Shown here: one piece after another, positions 1 through 11,582 of the stretch
How positions within the stretch are numbered: position 1 is the first letter of the stretch
How the letters are laid out: the number at the start of each line of letters is the position of its first letter
Assembly: GCF_005943945.1 (NCBI RefSeq)
Contig: NZ_CP040710.1
Location: 1,127,001-1,191,000, forward strand
DNA from: Aggregatimonas sangjinii
GTDB taxonomy: Bacteria; Bacteroidota; Bacteroidia; Flavobacteriales; Flavobacteriaceae
DNA length: 64,000 bases
Direction: 5' to 3'
Program-made: the position numbers and the translations under genes
Notes under the pieces: model-generated
Told to the model about the DNA's origin: nothing
Seen by the model: only the letters and a program-made list of their open reading frames with translations
Database searches by the model: none

Positions 1-131
1 TCAATTGAAATATCATCCAATTCAAAAACGGGTTCATTTATCATCGGTTCAAATTCACTGGACCTCTTCAAAGAATTGTTTCCAAGAAGGAGAATGCTTA
101 AGAGAATAATGGAAGACGTAAAAATTTTCAT
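1..131 (-). CDS. N-terminus of an exported protein (cut by window edge)
   Basis: An ATG at 129-131 opens a reading frame of about 43 codons that runs off the left edge. It starts with a charged MKIF, then a hydrophobic stretch of about 13 residues rich in Ile and Leu (SIILLSILLLG), as in a Sec signal peptide. No lipobox cysteine follows. The part after the signal is acidic (repeated E and D). Too little is visible to name a family. It points the same way as the YceI gene to its right but is 291 bp away, so co-transcription is uncertain. Confidence 0.55.
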   Translation of the reverse strand, partial: MKIFTSSIILLSILLLGNNSLKRSSEFEPMINEPVFELDDISI

Positions 132-258
132 GGTATATCAGATTTAAGGGGTTACATTCCAAAATATGCTGCGCTATGATTAATTTTTTCGTCCTGCAGC
201 ACTTCGTTGAAAATAAAGTCTTGCCTGGAACGCGGTAATAAATCAGCGTGCAACATTT

Positions 259-282
259 TACCTCGCATTTCGGTTCGAGGTA
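259..282. other. Small inverted repeat in the 132-422 intergenic gap
   Basis: The gap between the two leftmost minus-strand genes holds a perfect 7-bp inverted repeat (TACCTCG / CGAGGTA, 10-nt loop). No T-run follows on either strand, so it is at best a weak terminator or an operator. I see nothing else in the gap. Confidence 0.25.
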
Positions 283-422
283 GTTAGCTTAAGATAACTC
301 GTTTGGAAAAGTGGTTTGGTACTCGTGGAAGGTCTTATTTATTTACGGCGAAAATCGGTAAATAGACTTTTCATACTACATTAAGCCTAGTTATTCATTC
401 GTAGTACCATTTTTACCTGAAT

Positions 423-965
423 TTATTCAAATGGTTCCTCAGGGAGAAGTTCCAAAAACATATGCAGCGATACAACATGCGACCAAGTTTGAGTGCCCTC
501 AGGCGTCTCTTCGTACCACCGCATTCCATAGTCGGTACTTAATAGTTGACCCGTTATTTCGAATACGATTTTAGTCGGTCCGTTTTGGTCGTTAGCGGTA
601 ATTCCCAAATGTGCCGTGAGCGAGGCGAATTTTGAAATTCCGGTAATGCTCAGGTTGCCTTTTATGATGTAATGAGCTGGGTCAATTTGCACTATTCGAT
701 TGGAAACAAAAACGATATCCGGATGATTCCCTACGTCTAAAAACTCAGGGGAGCACAGTTTGCTATCACGCTCTTGATTTCTTGTGTTTACACTTGAGGC
801 TTTGGCCTGCAAGCGAAAACTGGCATCCTGAAAACCGTCAGGATTGGTTTGAAGTACATATCCCGAAAAAAGTTCCAATTGACCGACTATCTTGGGAATA
901 TTTAGATGATATAAATTGAAACCTACTTGCGAACGCGACATAGCTACTTTCCATTTTTTTTTCAT
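423..965 (-). CDS. YceI-like family protein
   Basis: This 180-aa protein has the YceI lipocalin-like pattern: an opening Trp followed by a region like sHS.V.F...Hl (WKVAMSRSQVGFNLYHL), then a G.f..fsG segment, a D-rich stretch with a 'spefldv..hP.i.F.s' strand near residues 70-90, and a 'G.L.itG' strand near 105. YceI folds are beta barrels that bind isoprenoids or other amphipathic ligands. No signal peptide is visible, so it is probably cytoplasmic, unlike classical periplasmic YceI. A second YceI-like gene lies at 12508-13038. The ATG at 963-965 is the first in frame. The exact ligand cannot be predicted. Confidence 0.8.
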   Translation of the reverse strand: MKKKWKVAMSRSQVGFNLYHLNIPKIVGQLELFSGYVLQTNPDGFQDASFRLQAKASSVNTRNQERDSKLCSPEFLDVGNHPDIVFVSNRIVQIDPAHYIIKGNLSITGISKFASLTAHLGITANDQNGPTKIVFEITGQLLSTDYGMRWYEETPEGTQTWSHVVSLHMFLELLPEEPFE

Positions 966-1217
966 CGCCCCGTTTTAAAAAGGTATTTGGCATTTACAAT
1001 AAGGTCTTATTTTCCTCGATAGTCGAAGAAGCTTCTCTAATGGTGATATGGGTTCATAGAAATCAAGCGTTTAATGTTTTGCCAATCGATTCTAAATGTA
1101 TTAAGTAACGGCCGCATGAAAATGATACGAATTAGCGTTATGACTTCACTTTTTAATGTAAAAAGAGCTAGTTCCTGGGCGAAGGCTTATTTTAGATTTT
1201 GAACAAATTCGTGGACC

Positions 1218-2054
1218 ATGAGCCGGAAAATCAATGAGCAGGATGTTATTGATACTTATGAACACCAAGAAGGTAGCACGAACCGTCAAAAATCGCAGGA
1301 GGAGATTCTGGTGGAACAGCTTTGTGAAGGCATGGAGGCCTATAAACAGCAGAACTCTAAAGTGTTTATAGGTTCAGTAGCCGCCGGTCTTGAAATCGGA
1401 TTCAGCTATCTATTGATCGTCGTACTCTACACCTTCTTAGAGGATAAATTTTCTGCCCATACCATACCTTATCTGGTGGCGTTTGCCTATCCTGTCGGAT
1501 TTATCATGGTAGTTTTAGGGCGGTCCATTCTCTTTACCGAGCAGACCTCATTGTTGGCACTACCCGTGCTGCATGGTAGACGTTCGGTACTACAGCTGTT
1601 GCGTTTGTGGGGGCTGGTCATCGCAGGAAACCTGATTGGCGGTTTTTTCATCGCCTTGATCATCTGTTGGGTGGGGTTTGCGACCGGGATTATTTCTCAA
1701 TACAGTATAGGGGAAATAGCGGGACATGTTACCGAGGCTGAACTCTATGTCATTTTCGGTAGTGCCGTGCTCGCTGGGTGGTTGATGGCATTGCTCTCGT
1801 GGCTGGTCACCTCGTCAAACGAGACTATTAGCCGCATTTTCGTTATCTATATGATCACCGCCATTGTAGGTTTTGCAGGTTTTCATCATAGCATTGTCGG
1901 AAACATTGAAGTATTGGCCGGTCTTTTGTTTACCGATGACATCCTGTTTTCGACCTATGTCGGGTTTCAGACAACCGCGCTTATCGGTAACGCCTTTGGA
2001 GGTGTAGTTTTTGTAGCCTTACTAAAATACCGTGCCTTTACCGCAAATTATTAA
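1218..2054 (+). CDS. Formate/nitrite transporter (FNT) family protein
   Basis: A 278-aa polytopic membrane protein. A hydrophilic N-terminal region of about 45 residues is followed by six hydrophobic segments. The first carries the FNT-type 'F..G..AGl.iG.sYl' pattern (FIGSVAAGLEIGFSY) and the third the 'LfteQT..l.lPvl' pattern seen in the YfdC-like branch of the family. FNT proteins are pentameric channels for small monovalent anions such as formate, nitrite or hydrosulfide; the long N-terminal extension and branch features do not fix the substrate. It converges on the giant sigma-54 regulator, with 26 bp between their stop codons and no clear terminator. Confidence 0.82.
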   Translation: MSRKINEQDVIDTYEHQEGSTNRQKSQEEILVEQLCEGMEAYKQQNSKVFIGSVAAGLEIGFSYLLIVVLYTFLEDKFSAHTIPYLVAFAYPVGFIMVVLGRSILFTEQTSLLALPVLHGRRSVLQLLRLWGLVIAGNLIGGFFIALIICWVGFATGIISQYSIGEIAGHVTEAELYVIFGSAVLAGWLMALLSWLVTSSNETISRIFVIYMITAIVGFAGFHHSIVGNIEVLAGLLFTDDILFSTYVGFQTTALIGNAFGGVVFVALLKYRAFTANY

Positions 2055-2080
2055 GAAATATGACCTTGTACATAAATCGG

Positions 2081-5000
2081 TCAACTTCTGGATATTCCGA
2101 GTTTACGCATTCTGGACTCTAGGGTAGAAGGCGCAACCCCCAACTGTCGTGCAGCACCATTCTTACCGCTGACCTTCCATTTTTTCTTTTCCAGAACCTC
2201 TAGCAGATAGTTGCGTTCTAAGAGATCTTTCTCCCTTTTTATGGCATCCATATCAAAGTCATCGGTCAATTTCAATGCCCTCGTATTGGTACCCTCCGAT
2301 GCCATCCATTCAAAATCGGCCACATTGGAATTTCCGGGATGAATCTCGATGATCTTGCCTTTTTGAGATATGATGGCCTGTTCGATGTTGTTCTGTAATT
2401 CCCTAACATTGCCCGGCCAGTCGTAGGCCTGAAACCGTTTTAACGTATTTGCGGTGAAACCCTTGAACGGCAGACCGTATTGTTCCGAAAATTGCCGTGC
2501 GAAAAAGTCGGCCAACAACAGCACATCTTCACCACGTGCGCGCAACGGAGGTACCTGAATGGGATACCCGTTCAGACGATAGAATAAATCGGATCGGAAT
2601 ATACCCGTGGTAATTTCTTCGTTCAAATTTCTGTTGGTCGCGGCGATGATCCGAATATCCAAGGGAATGGTCACATTGCTGCCCAGGCGTTCCACCTCAC
2701 GTTCTTGAATGACCCTGAGCAACTTGGTTTGCAATTCTAAAGGCATTTCCCCGATTTCATCTAGAAATATCGTTCCCTTATTGGCCAACTCGAATTTTCC
2801 TATTCGGTCTTTTACCGCGCCCGTAAAGGCACCGCGTTGATGTCCAAACAATTCTGATTCTACGATCTGCGACGGTATGGCCGCACAGTTCACCTTTACG
2901 AGCACCCTGTCTTTCCGGGTCGAATTTTCGTGAATGGCACGGGCGATCAGTTCCTTTCCGGTGCCGGTTTCACCTAAGATGAGCGCGGTAGCGTCTACGG
3001 CGGCTACTTCGGAAACCTGTGCGAACACGTCGCGCATCGCCTTGCTCTCGCCGATCATATGCTCAAAGTTGTAGGTTTCCTTGACCACGCTTTCCAGATA
3101 GGTTTTTTCCAATTGCAACTGCTCCGACATTTCTTTTATGGAGAAGGAAGAAAATAAGTTTTCCAAGGAAATTCTTAAGGTATTGCGAACACCTTCTAAA
3201 ATATTACAATGCCTAATGCTATAATGGTTCTTATCCTTGCTGAACATAAAAAAGTAAACTTCGGTATGCTTTTTCTTGAGATGCAATCTATGCGGCAATA
3301 CGGATTGTAGTCCCAATGCGTCCATATAGCCTTTGGTTGCTTTGGGTATATCCTTAAGTTGAATGACTTCATTCTCTTTTTTTGATAATTGAATCAACCC
3401 CTTTTGCGCCTTTGTGATTTCAGTTGTGGAAAGCTTTGTGATTTCTTCTATGTTTTTGAGGGATAGTTGACGCTTCTCAACAGGCGTGATCCACTCGTAT
3501 GTAAAATCATTGAGCCTGTCTTTTGTTACTTTGATTACCGTGGCAAAAGTGAAAGGGATCAAGGCCTTGTATTCTTGAAAAATATCATCCCATTTGTCAT
3601 TGGATTTTTGTTCTGTGGTCAGGATGTTGGATATTTTAAGTTCTAGATCCTGAATCGCGCTCTTCCAAAGGATTTCTTTTTTGGAAAGAATGTTGGCCAC
3701 GCAAATAGACACTTGCTCGGAAACCGACTTGTAATGTTTGATATGCTGTTCGTTAAAAACGCCTTCTTTCTTCAGTTTGAAGGCCATCATACCGATTTTC
3801 TTGCCTTGATTGACCAGAGGGCCTCCTAACAATTCCTTTACGCCGGCATTCACCATATCAATGTGGCGTGGATGCTCGGTGTTCTCCACCAGAAAATCCA
3901 TTGAGGTAATCACCGGGCCGTTATTGGCCAACCATTCCACAGACGATCCCTGATGTTTATATAAAGTTTGTTTTTCAACGGTCGCGCCCTTCCTATTTTG
4001 ATCCTCGACCTGATTTACAAATTTTTCGTTGATCAATTCATAGTGGTACGACTCGCTCTTGTCTAAAATCAACACACCTACCTGATCAAAAGGAATGATT
4101 TTCTTTACCACCGTATCAATGGCGTTATAGAGTTCTACGGCGTTGGTAGTTGCAGCCAAGGCCTCGGTAATTTCTAGAAGATTCTCACTATATTTCTTTT
4201 CTTCTTCCGTCTGTTGATTGGCGAGAATATTGGAAATAGCCACGGAAAGTTGCTCGGTAACATTCTGAAAAAGCGAAAACTGTTCTTTTTTAAAAAAATC
4301 TTTTTGCAAGGCATTGATACAGAACATCCCGAATACGGAATCACCAATTTTCAAGTTGGCGGCAAGGCAGTCTCGATACCCGCTATTAGGCATATCTACC
4401 AAGGTGAATTGATAGTAATCAGGGAAATCCCGTACCAATAGTTTAAAATCGAAGAGAACCGGACCATTTTCTTTTTCTATTTGAAGCATCATCCAATCAA
4501 TGAGAGAATCTTTATGTAATATTGATTCATTTCCACTTGCTAATAAAGCTGAATTAATTGGGGAAGAACTGATTTTGTCATTAAAACCAGCCATATCGTA
4601 ATGATATTTACCATCATCGGTCAATAAGAAAATGCCTACGTCAACGAAATTAAAAATGGGTTTTAGTTTGGTGGTCACAAAACTCAAAAAGTCGGGCAAG
4701 TTCCTGATTTTGGATACTGCGGAAGTGATTTCAAGTAAAGTGGCTTTTTCACGTTCGCGTTCTAGGATTTTTTCATTGGCGAGAATATTGGATACGGCTA
4801 TGGAAACCTGTTCAGCTATCGATTTAAAAAGTACCAAATGCTCTTCCTGGTAATAACCAGCTTGACTATGATTAAAACATAATAGACCTATGGATTCACC
4901 ACCGTGTACCAATGGACCTCCAATTACATTTTGCAGGCCACCTTCTAACATATATTGATGTTGCGGGTGCGGTGATTTTTTATCCAATTCTACAATATCT

Positions 5001-8000
5001 ATAGAAATAGGACCATTGTTCATAACCCATTCTACCGAACTTCCAGTATGTTTAAAACGAGTATGTTGTCCTAAATTAGTTTCAACGAGCTTTTGGGCAT
5101 CCGATTTTTGCAAATCGTCTGCCGTAATCAATTCGTAGTGGATATCTTCTTTTGCATTATAGATGAACAGACCAAGCTCGTCGTAGGGGAAAATTGGTTT
5201 GATATGGTCAAAAATAGTTCGGTATAAGCCAGAAGAATTCTTTACCTGCGCTACGGCTTCAGTAATTCTTAAAAGAGTATGGCTAAAGTTTTTTTCTTGC
5301 AAAAGGGCTTCATTGGCTAAAACGTTATTGACCGCCACAGCCAGTTGGTCTGCAATGGCTTGAAATAAGGGTAATTGGTTTTCTGAATAGGCATTCTCTT
5401 TGAAACTGTCAAAAGCCAAAGCCCCTATTATCGAATTGCCCACTTTTAGGGGTGTAAACATCATTTCTTTGAAACCCTGACTTTTCATAATGGGCATAAA
5501 GGCATTATCTGGAAATTTCTCTATTAAAGTGTCAATCGAACTTATTTCCGTGCTTTCGAGCATATAGGCTACGAGTGTATCTATATCCATATAGCCAGAT
5601 AAACCTTTGTTTGCCAGTTCTACATTACTATCGGTAAGGTTGTAATTATCGGTTACAGCTAAGTCTGCAAATTGATTCTTGTCCTCATTAAGTAGTACTA
5701 TACCGACGTCATCAATGGGAATCACTGGCTTTATTTTCTCGAAAATCACCCGGAATAATTCCTGCCTGTCTTGAATCGATGCTACGGCTTCGCTAATGGC
5801 GAGTAGGGTTTCCTTAAAGTTTTTTTCCTCTAAAAGTGCTTCTTTAGATAAAATATTGCTGGTGGCCACAGCGAACTGGTCTGCAATTGCCTGAAAGAAT
5901 TGTGGGTCTGTATTATTATATTCATTTTCATTCGTAGAATTTAATATGAAAACCCCTATAATTTCACCGCGATTTTTAAGCGGACCATATATCATATGCC
6001 TTAAACCCGTTTTAAGCATTGTCGCAATATGGGGATGCTTTACATTCTCAATAGGGCTGGTATACACCTTAGGGTCATTCAATACTTCTTGTACAAATGA
6101 TTCTTTGTTTGCAAATGGTCCTGTTCCTATTTTATTCCAGACTTGAATGCTGTGCATATCATTGGTAACTCCTTCATCAATGACCTCATAATGATGGTCG
6201 CCATCTATGATGAAAAGGCCGGGACATTCAAAAGGCACAATGGGCTGAACTTTCTCAAAAAGAATTTTAAAGAGCTCAGACCTATTTCGAATAGTGGTGA
6301 CCGCCTCGCTTATATTTAAAAGGGTCTCCTTAAAGTTTTTTTCTTCCAATAACGCCTCATTGGCCAAAACGTTTGCCACAGCGACCGCTAATTGGTCTGA
6401 CAAGGCTTGAAAAAGTGTGAAATCGCTTTCTGAATATTCATCTTCCTTGCGACTGTTAAAGCAAAGCACGCCAATTGTTTTACCGCCATATTTTAAAGCA
6501 CCGTAGATTTCTTGTTTCAAGCCCATTTTAAGCATACTCGCCTTATGCGGATGTACCATATCCTTTATTAATATGAGATGTGGGCCAGCGTCCTTGATAG
6601 AATGTTCAACAGGTGTGTTCTTGTTTTTAAATGGACCTCTGCCAGCGCTTTTCCATATATATAAAGTGGACTTTTCTTTAAGTATTTCCTCATCTAAAAT
6701 CTCATAATGTGAATCACCATCGATTATCATTAAACCTGGACTATCGGAAGGGAAAATAGGTGCAATAACCTCAAAGAAAACTTTGAAAAGTTCTCTCCAA
6801 TTTTGAATGGTGGCAATAGATTCGCTTATTCTTAATAGGGTTTCCTTAAAGTTTTTTTCCGCAATCAATTTTTCGGTACTCAGTATTTTATCGACCGCTG
6901 GCCCGACCTGGTCGGTCAATTGTTGCATCAAAGGTAATTGCGCATCGGTATAAATAGCCCTCTCGAGCGATACGAGTACGAGTACTCCTATAATCTCGTT
7001 TCCAGATTTTAAGGGTGCCGTAATGAATTGCTTTTGATTTTCGTTGGCAAGTATTTCGCGAAAAGCGAAATCTTTATGTGACAAAAACTCTTCAATCGTC
7101 CAAATGCGTAATGGTGTCTTTTGCATTCGTTTGGTCAACGAACAAAAGGGAATCCATTTGTCCATATTATGTTCGTACAAGGCGTTAGATACATTGGAAA
7201 GCTCGAGATACTCTTCACTTACGGTCAAATCGCGCCAATGGGTTTTTTCTTCATTGTAGACCACAACACCTAAATCATCGACTGTGATAATCGGTTTGAG
7301 GTAGTTTACTATGGTCGCCAACAGCTCTTTTCGGTCGAGAATGGTGGCCATAGCTTCGCTGATACCGAGAAGGGTTTCTTTAAATTGTTTTTCGCTGACT
7401 AGTGTCTGGTTATCTAGAATATTGCTTACTGCAACTGCAAGTTGGTCTGCAATGGCTTGAAAAAGCGGTAACTGACTTTGCGTAAAGAAACCGCGCTTTT
7501 TGGCATTGATACAGAAAAAGCCTAGCGTGTTTCCTGCGTACTTGAGTAGTACCTGCATACTATCGTGATAATTGGCCTCCACCAAATATTTACTTTGCTC
7601 GTATTGCGGAAACTGTTTGGCCATATCGGTCAAATCGATGATTATAGGGCCGTTTGCTTTGCGAAGCAAGGCTAGCTCCCAAGCCATATTGGAACCCTTT
7701 TCAATGGACAAGGGTTTGTTAACTTCAACATCAGCCAAGGCCTCTTTGGATTCTGGGGATAGTGCCAAAGCATTATATTTTAACGACCAATCTTCGAGTG
7801 CTGTTTTATCTTCGTTGAATACGAACAGACCCGTATCGTAAAAATTGAATATGGGCCGAATCTTGTCAAAAATTACTCTTAAGAGCTTATTGCCAGATTG
7901 TACGGTGGATATTACTTCGCTGATATTCAGCAAAGTTTCTTTAAAATTCTTTTCCTTGTCAAGGGATTCTTGAGCCAATATATTACTTAAGGCCACAGAG

Positions 8001-10093
8001 AATTGACTTCTGATACTATCAAATAATCGTAGTCTATAACCGTCAAGAATTTGCTCGGTCTTGAAATGGAAAAAGAGAATGCCTATGCTCACCTCTTGAT
8101 GTTTTAGCAATAGCGTAATACTGTGTTCTAGCCCGATATCCTTCATCAACAAAAGGCCAGGGTATTTGGGATATACTTTCAACCAGTCCGATAAAACAAA
8201 ATGCGCCACATCATCGCCCTCAAGTACTTTTTCTATGGGTGTACCTTTGGTATCGACCTGATTTTCTACCACTTCCTTATATAATGGATGGTCTGTGGTG
8301 CTTTTAGGCGACATCGTTAACGGGTGGTGATGTTTGTTTGTAGTAGTATCAACTAAACATAGTACGGCATCCGAAAAATTTACAATGGGTAGCAAATCGG
8401 TCATTATGGAATTGTACAGGTCCTCTCTGTTTCGAATACTGTTTACAGATTCGCTTATACCCAAAAGTGTCTGCTTAAAATTTTTCTCGTTCAATAATTG
8501 CTCATTAGCCAAAATATTACTAACCGCGACCGAAAGTTGGTCTGCGATATTAGGGTACAGTTTGTTTTTAGGATGATGTAGGTTCTGTGGTTCTTTAAAA
8601 TGAAAATTGATAAAGGCGATGAGCTCCCCTTGATTCTTTAGTTTTAATGAGGTGGTATGGTGCAAGTCTAAATCAGCCATTAAGTGAAGGCCTGGAAAAT
8701 CGGGATAATCCTGCAACCATTTAGATAGCTCGAAATAGTTGATGTCATCCCCATTCACTATCTGTTCGGCGGGCGACCTTTTGATGTCAAATTCAGTTTC
8801 CATAACGGCCGGGTACAACTTATTCTTTTGTGCAGGTTTAGACGCCATTGAGAGAATGTGCTTAAATGTCTGTCTATCGCTATCAATGGTAATTAGGGCG
8901 GCTTCATCAAATTGGATGATGGGTTGAATAAGATTCATTATAGTGTTGTACAGGTCATTCCTTTCCCTGATATTGGTCACAGCTTCGCTAATGCCGAGAA
9001 GGGTTTCTTTAAAGGTTTTTTCTGCTATAAGTTCATCCTTAACTATAAGATTATTTAATGCCAAAGCAATTAAATCTGCCAAACTTTGAAATAGTGGAAA
9101 ATCTTGTTCAAAATAGACGTTGGGTTCCAAAGAAATTAGATTGAATACACCGATGGGCTTACCGCTAATTATAAGTGGGGTACTGATTACCTGTTTTACA
9201 CCAGCCTCTTCTAATTCCTGAAAATGTGGGTGGTCTTTAATACGCTTAAGAAATTCTTGTCCGTCATATAACAGGGTGCCTTTTAGAGCATCAATAATAC
9301 TTGACTCTGGTTTCATATAGCCCTCAATGCTATTGCTTTTTAGGCTTATTGAGATATCTTCGTTGCCAACAAAGTCGACCATAAAATCTCTATGACGACC
9401 ATCGGGCAACACATGGAATAATCCTGAATCATCAAATGGAAAGAGCAGTTTCACTTTCTTATTGATAATGTCAAATAATTGCTTAAAATCGGAAACAGCA
9501 GCGGTTGCCTCACTTATACTTAAAAGATGTTGATTGATTGCATTTTGACGTAAGATTTCTTCCCTATCCAAAATATTAGAAAGCGTTACCGTTATCATAT
9601 CGGCTATTTTAGTAAAAAGGGGAATGTCTCTTTTACTGTAGGTGCTTTCTTTTTTTGACCATAACAAAAAGACGCCAAAGGTTTTAGAGTTTCTTATTAA
9701 AGGAATGCTTATAAATTGTTTTAATCCTTCACTATTAATATATTCGGTATGCGGATGTTTTGGATATTTCTTGAAAAATTCATCCACGGTCTCTGTGCGC
9801 AATTTTTCAGACGCAGCTTTCATTGACTTTTCGGGTGCTAACCATATATCTCCAAGATGTTGATTTATTGTTTTATTTGCTCCAAAGGATAACTCGGATG
9901 CAGAAGTTAAGTCTCGATGCCGTCCATCTTCGAGTACGTGAAAAAGGCCTACATCATCAAAGTCGATAACTTTGTTTACTTTTAAGAATATAGTTTGGAG
10001 CAATTCTGGTATGGATTGTACCGAGGTGATATCATTTAATATGGAATACAGGATTTCATTTTGGTCCTGATTCTTTTCTTTTTTCTTTTCCAT
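2081..10093 (-). CDS. Giant multi-GAF sigma-54-dependent activator
   Basis: A 2670-aa bacterial enhancer-binding protein. The N-terminal 2300 residues are tandem GAF modules of about 170-185 aa, each opened by a coiled linker of the type '[15 protein letters not shown]'. Linkers fall near residues 188, 360, 538, 717, 903, 1081, 1252, 1424, 1602, 1781, 1968 and 2148, which gives twelve clear GAF domains and a thirteenth divergent one before the ATPase. The AAA+ domain has Walker A GETGTGKE (2374-2381), the sigma-54 contact loop GAFTGA (2421-2426), Walker B FLDEIG and an arginine-finger region. A Fis-type helix-turn-helix ends the protein (about 2625-2668). GAF domains bind small ligands or cofactors, and sigma-54 activators normally carry one or two. 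No membrane segment is seen. Its promoter region holds paired TCACGA boxes. The target genes are unknown. Confidence 0.93.
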   Translation of the reverse strand: MEKKKEKNQDQNEILYSILNDITSVQSIPELLQTIFLKVNKVIDFDDVGLFHVLEDGRHRDLTSASELSFGANKTINQHLGDIWLAPEKSMKAASEKLRTETVDEFFKKYPKHPHTEYINSEGLKQFISIPLIRNSKTFGVFLLWSKKESTYSKRDIPLFTKIADMITVTLSNILDREEILRQNAINQHLLSISEATAAVSDFKQLFDIINKKVKLLFPFDDSGLFHVLPDGRHRDFMVDFVGNEDISISLKSNSIEGYMKPESSIIDALKGTLLYDGQEFLKRIKDHPHFQELEEAGVKQVISTPLIISGKPIGVFNLISLEPNVYFEQDFPLFQSLADLIALALNNLIVKDELIAEKTFKETLLGISEAVTNIRERNDLYNTIMNLIQPIIQFDEAALITIDSDRQTFKHILSMASKPAQKNKLYPAVMETEFDIKRSPAEQIVNGDDINYFELSKWLQDYPDFPGLHLMADLDLHHTTSLKLKNQGELIAFINFHFKEPQNLHHPKNKLYPNIADQLSVAVSNILANEQLLNEKNFKQTLLGISESVNSIRNREDLYNSIMTDLLPIVNFSDAVLCLVDTTTNKHHHPLTMSPKSTTDHPLYKEVVENQVDTKGTPIEKVLEGDDVAHFVLSDWLKVYPKYPGLLLMKDIGLEHSITLLLKHQEVSIGILFFHFKTEQILDGYRLRLFDSIRSQFSVALSNILAQESLDKEKNFKETLLNISEVISTVQSGNKLLRVIFDKIRPIFNFYDTGLFVFNEDKTALEDWSLKYNALALSPESKEALADVEVNKPLSIEKGSNMAWELALLRKANGPIIIDLTDMAKQFPQYEQSKYLVEANYHDSMQVLLKYAGNTLGFFCINAKKRGFFTQSQLPLFQAIADQLAVAVSNILDNQTLVSEKQFKETLLGISEAMATILDRKELLATIVNYLKPIITVDDLGVVVYNEEKTHWRDLTVSEEYLELSNVSNALYEHNMDKWIPFCSLTKRMQKTPLRIWTIEEFLSHKDFAFREILANENQKQFITAPLKSGNEIIGVLVLVSLERAIYTDAQLPLMQQLTDQVGPAVDKILSTEKLIAEKNFKETLLRISESIATIQNWRELFKVFFEVIAPIFPSDSPGLMIIDGDSHYEILDEEILKEKSTLYIWKSAGRGPFKNKNTPVEHSIKDAGPHLILIKDMVHPHKASMLKMGLKQEIYGALKYGGKTIGVLCFNSRKEDEYSESDFTLFQALSDQLAVAVANVLANEALLEEKNFKETLLNISEAVTTIRNRSELFKILFEKVQPIVPFECPGLFIIDGDHHYEVIDEGVTNDMHSIQVWNKIGTGPFANKESFVQEVLNDPKVYTSPIENVKHPHIATMLKTGLRHMIYGPLKNRGEIIGVFILNSTNENEYNNTDPQFFQAIADQFAVATSNILSKEALLEEKNFKETLLAISEAVASIQDRQELFRVIFEKIKPVIPIDDVGIVLLNEDKNQFADLAVTDNYNLTDSNVELANKGLSGYMDIDTLVAYMLESTEISSIDTLIEKFPDNAFMPIMKSQGFKEMMFTPLKVGNSIIGALAFDSFKENAYSENQLPLFQAIADQLAVAVNNVLANEALLQEKNFSHTLLRITEAVAQVKNSSGLYRTIFDHIKPIFPYDELGLFIYNAKEDIHYELITADDLQKSDAQKLVETNLGQHTRFKHTGSSVEWVMNNGPISIDIVELDKKSPHPQHQYMLEGGLQNVIGGPLVHGGESIGLLCFNHSQAGYYQEEHLVLFKSIAEQVSIAVSNILANEKILEREREKATLLEITSAVSKIRNLPDFLSFVTTKLKPIFNFVDVGIFLLTDDGKYHYDMAGFNDKISSSPINSALLASGNESILHKDSLIDWMMLQIEKENGPVLFDFKLLVRDFPDYYQFTLVDMPNSGYRDCLAANLKIGDSVFGMFCINALQKDFFKKEQFSLFQNVTEQLSVAISNILANQQTEEEKKYSENLLEITEALAATTNAVELYNAIDTVVKKIIPFDQVGVLILDKSESYHYELINEKFVNQVEDQNRKGATVEKQTLYKHQGSSVEWLANNGPVITSMDFLVENTEHPRHIDMVNAGVKELLGGPLVNQGKKIGMMAFKLKKEGVFNEQHIKHYKSVSEQVSICVANILSKKEILWKSAIQDLELKISNILTTEQKSNDKWDDIFQEYKALIPFTFATVIKVTKDRLNDFTYEWITPVEKRQLSLKNIEEITKLSTTEITKAQKGLIQLSKKENEVIQLKDIPKATKGYMDALGLQSVLPHRLHLKKKHTEVYFFMFSKDKNHYSIRHCNILEGVRNTLRISLENLFSSFSIKEMSEQLQLEKTYLESVVKETYNFEHMIGESKAMRDVFAQVSEVAAVDATALILGETGTGKELIARAIHENSTRKDRVLVKVNCAAIPSQIVESELFGHQRGAFTGAVKDRIGKFELANKGTIFLDEIGEMPLELQTKLLRVIQEREVERLGSNVTIPLDIRIIAATNRNLNEEITTGIFRSDLFYRLNGYPIQVPPLRARGEDVLLLADFFARQFSEQYGLPFKGFTANTLKRFQAYDWPGNVRELQNNIEQAIISQKGKIIEIHPGNSNVADFEWMASEGTNTRALKLTDDFDMDAIKREKDLLERNYLLEVLEKKKWKVSGKNGAARQLGVAPSTLESRMRKLGISRS

Positions 10094-10124
10094 AGTTTAA
10101 ACCTTTTCTTAAAAATAATCCTAT

Positions 10125-10175
10125 TTCACGAAAATATCGTGAATGTCACGATTTTTTTTCGTTATATTTTCGTGA
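10125..10175. promoter_or_regulatory. Cluster of TCACGA/TCGTGA operator-like boxes
   Basis: Within 51 bp there are four 6-bp half sites: TCACGA at 10126-10131, TCGTGA at 10137-10142, TCACGA at 10146-10151 and TCGTGA at 10170-10175. The first pair forms a perfect 7-bp inverted repeat (TTCACGA, 5-nt spacer, TCGTGAA). The cluster starts 32 bp upstream of the giant sigma-54 activator and lies about 125 bp upstream of the divergent AraC-type gene. The dyad fits a site for a dimeric Fis-type helix-turn-helix, so autoregulation or control of the AraC gene is a reasonable inference. I did not find a convincing -24/-12 promoter beside it. Confidence 0.5.
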
Positions 10176-10297
10176 TTTAATTATGGCATGCAAGGTGTCT
10201 TTGCTTAGACGTCAATGAATTAGGGTATTGTCAGCGTATTTCGTTCAGAACCATTCTTGGTATCGTTTTAGGATAGTAAGCAGTAAAGAACGCTGTT

Positions 10298-11251
10298 ATG
10301 ACGACACTACTTAAAAACATTCCTAGCCTCGATATCGATCGCTTTGTTCAAAATTTGATGAATGCCCCCAACAGGCATACTATTACTCATCGAAACCAGA
10401 AGATGCAATTTCATATTTGCCGCCTTTCGGAAATTGATGATGCCTCTCCGTTAGACAAACCGCACATCTATGATTTCTTTACCATCTATTTCGTGGAAGC
10501 TGGTTCCCTTGCGAAAATCAATCAACTGGAATCGTTACAATTGAACGCCAAAGAGGTTTTCTTTTCAAAACCGGGCGAAATCAAGACCTGGCAGAAAATG
10601 AAGGGATTAAAGGGATATCTTCTTTCCTTTACCATTGACTACCTCTTGATGTTGATCAATGATAAGAACATCATCAACAGTTTCGATTATTTGATGCCCG
10701 ATTCGCAACGAAAATTTGCATTGGACGAAGCAAACTTTGCGTACTATCAAAATGTCTTCAATGAACTTGGTAAAGAGTATGCCGAGCCAAAACTACAGTC
10801 TACCGAACTTATTCGGTTCTGGATATTCGTGTTGCTGATTAAGACCAATCGGTTGCACCAGGAGCAACATCAACTGGTCAAACCGAAAAAACTTACCCGC
10901 TCCTCAGACGTTATCTGTGCCAAGTTTCTAAAACTTTTGGACGAGACGTTTACTGACTTGGCAAAAGGTACCATTATGAAACCCCCAAGGATAAAAGAGT
11001 TCGCCGAACTTTTGAATGTCAACCCTACCTATTTGGGGGAGTGCGTCAGAAAATCGAGCGGAAAATCGGCAAAGTCTATTATCAATAGAAAGACCCTCTT
11101 GTTGGCCAAATGCCAATTGTTGCATACCCAGAATAACATTTCCGAAATCGCGTACCAATTGGGTTTTGAAAGCCCCGGCTATTTTATTCGGTTTTTCAAA
11201 AAATTCGAGGAGCTGACACCCTTAGAGTTTCGAAAATCAATGAGTGCCTAA
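10298..11251 (+). CDS. AraC-family transcriptional regulator
   Basis: A 317-aa protein with an N-terminal cupin-like sensory region (about residues 20-180) and a C-terminal double helix-turn-helix. The second HTH shows the AraC signature 'iseIAyqlGFeSpgYFiRfFKk...lTPleFRks' at about 280-315. The first HTH lies near 245-268 (FAELLNVNPTYLGE). Proteins of this build bind a small ligand and activate adjacent or divergent catabolic genes. It is transcribed away from the giant activator and shares its promoter region. A small ORF follows 29 bp downstream on the same strand. The ligand cannot be read from the sequence. Confidence 0.88.
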   Translation: MTTLLKNIPSLDIDRFVQNLMNAPNRHTITHRNQKMQFHICRLSEIDDASPLDKPHIYDFFTIYFVEAGSLAKINQLESLQLNAKEVFFSKPGEIKTWQKMKGLKGYLLSFTIDYLLMLINDKNIINSFDYLMPDSQRKFALDEANFAYYQNVFNELGKEYAEPKLQSTELIRFWIFVLLIKTNRLHQEQHQLVKPKKLTRSSDVICAKFLKLLDETFTDLAKGTIMKPPRIKEFAELLNVNPTYLGECVRKSSGKSAKSIINRKTLLLAKCQLLHTQNNISEIAYQLGFESPGYFIRFFKKFEELTPLEFRKSMSA

Positions 11252-11280
11252 AGCTTTTTTATACCTCAATTGTTCATATT

Positions 11281-11565
11281 ATGATTACATACATTAGATA
11301 CCGTCTATATAAAAATAACATCCGGGAATTCGTTAGGGATATGAAAACCGCACTCGTGGGATTACATCGTTATAAAAATTGCACCTATTGCGACCTGACA
11401 GAGTGTGATTCTGAAAAAGAGAATTTCATACTGCGTATCGAATGGAATGCCAACGTTCAGGGAAATCCCTTGGAGTCAAAAGCACCGGAGATAATCACTT
11501 TTCTTAGTGCCATCAGAAAGCATCGTGAGTTTATTTTGGAAATGCGTAATTACAGCATTCTCTAA
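11281..11565 (+). CDS. Small protein, possible antibiotic-biosynthesis-monooxygenase-like fold
   Basis: A 94-aa cytoplasmic protein. The opening strand (ITYIRYRLYKNN), the central 'C..C.l.ecDse.e.fiLrieW' and the C-terminal helix ending in an M-rich tail resemble dimeric alpha/beta-barrel proteins of the ABM group. No catalytic residues can be assigned. It is 29 bp downstream of the AraC-type gene and probably co-transcribed, so it may act on or sense the same compound. The opposing TMEM175-like gene ends 17 bp beyond, with a small CAACC/GGTTG hairpin between them. The family call is tentative. Confidence 0.5.
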   Translation: MITYIRYRLYKNNIREFVRDMKTALVGLHRYKNCTYCDLTECDSEKENFILRIEWNANVQGNPLESKAPEIITFLSAIRKHREFILEMRNYSIL

Positions 11566-11582
11566 ATTTCAACCACAGGTTG

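Noticed and set aside
2081-10093. Many plus-strand frames inside the giant regulator gene
   Set aside because: They are shadows of the repetitive GAF coding sequence, with no start context and low protein-like composition.
10094-10297. A sigma-54 (-24/-12) promoter in the intergenic region next to the giant activator
   Set aside because: I found no GG-N10-GC arrangement that fits well; TGGCATG and TTTGCT elements are present but at the wrong spacing.
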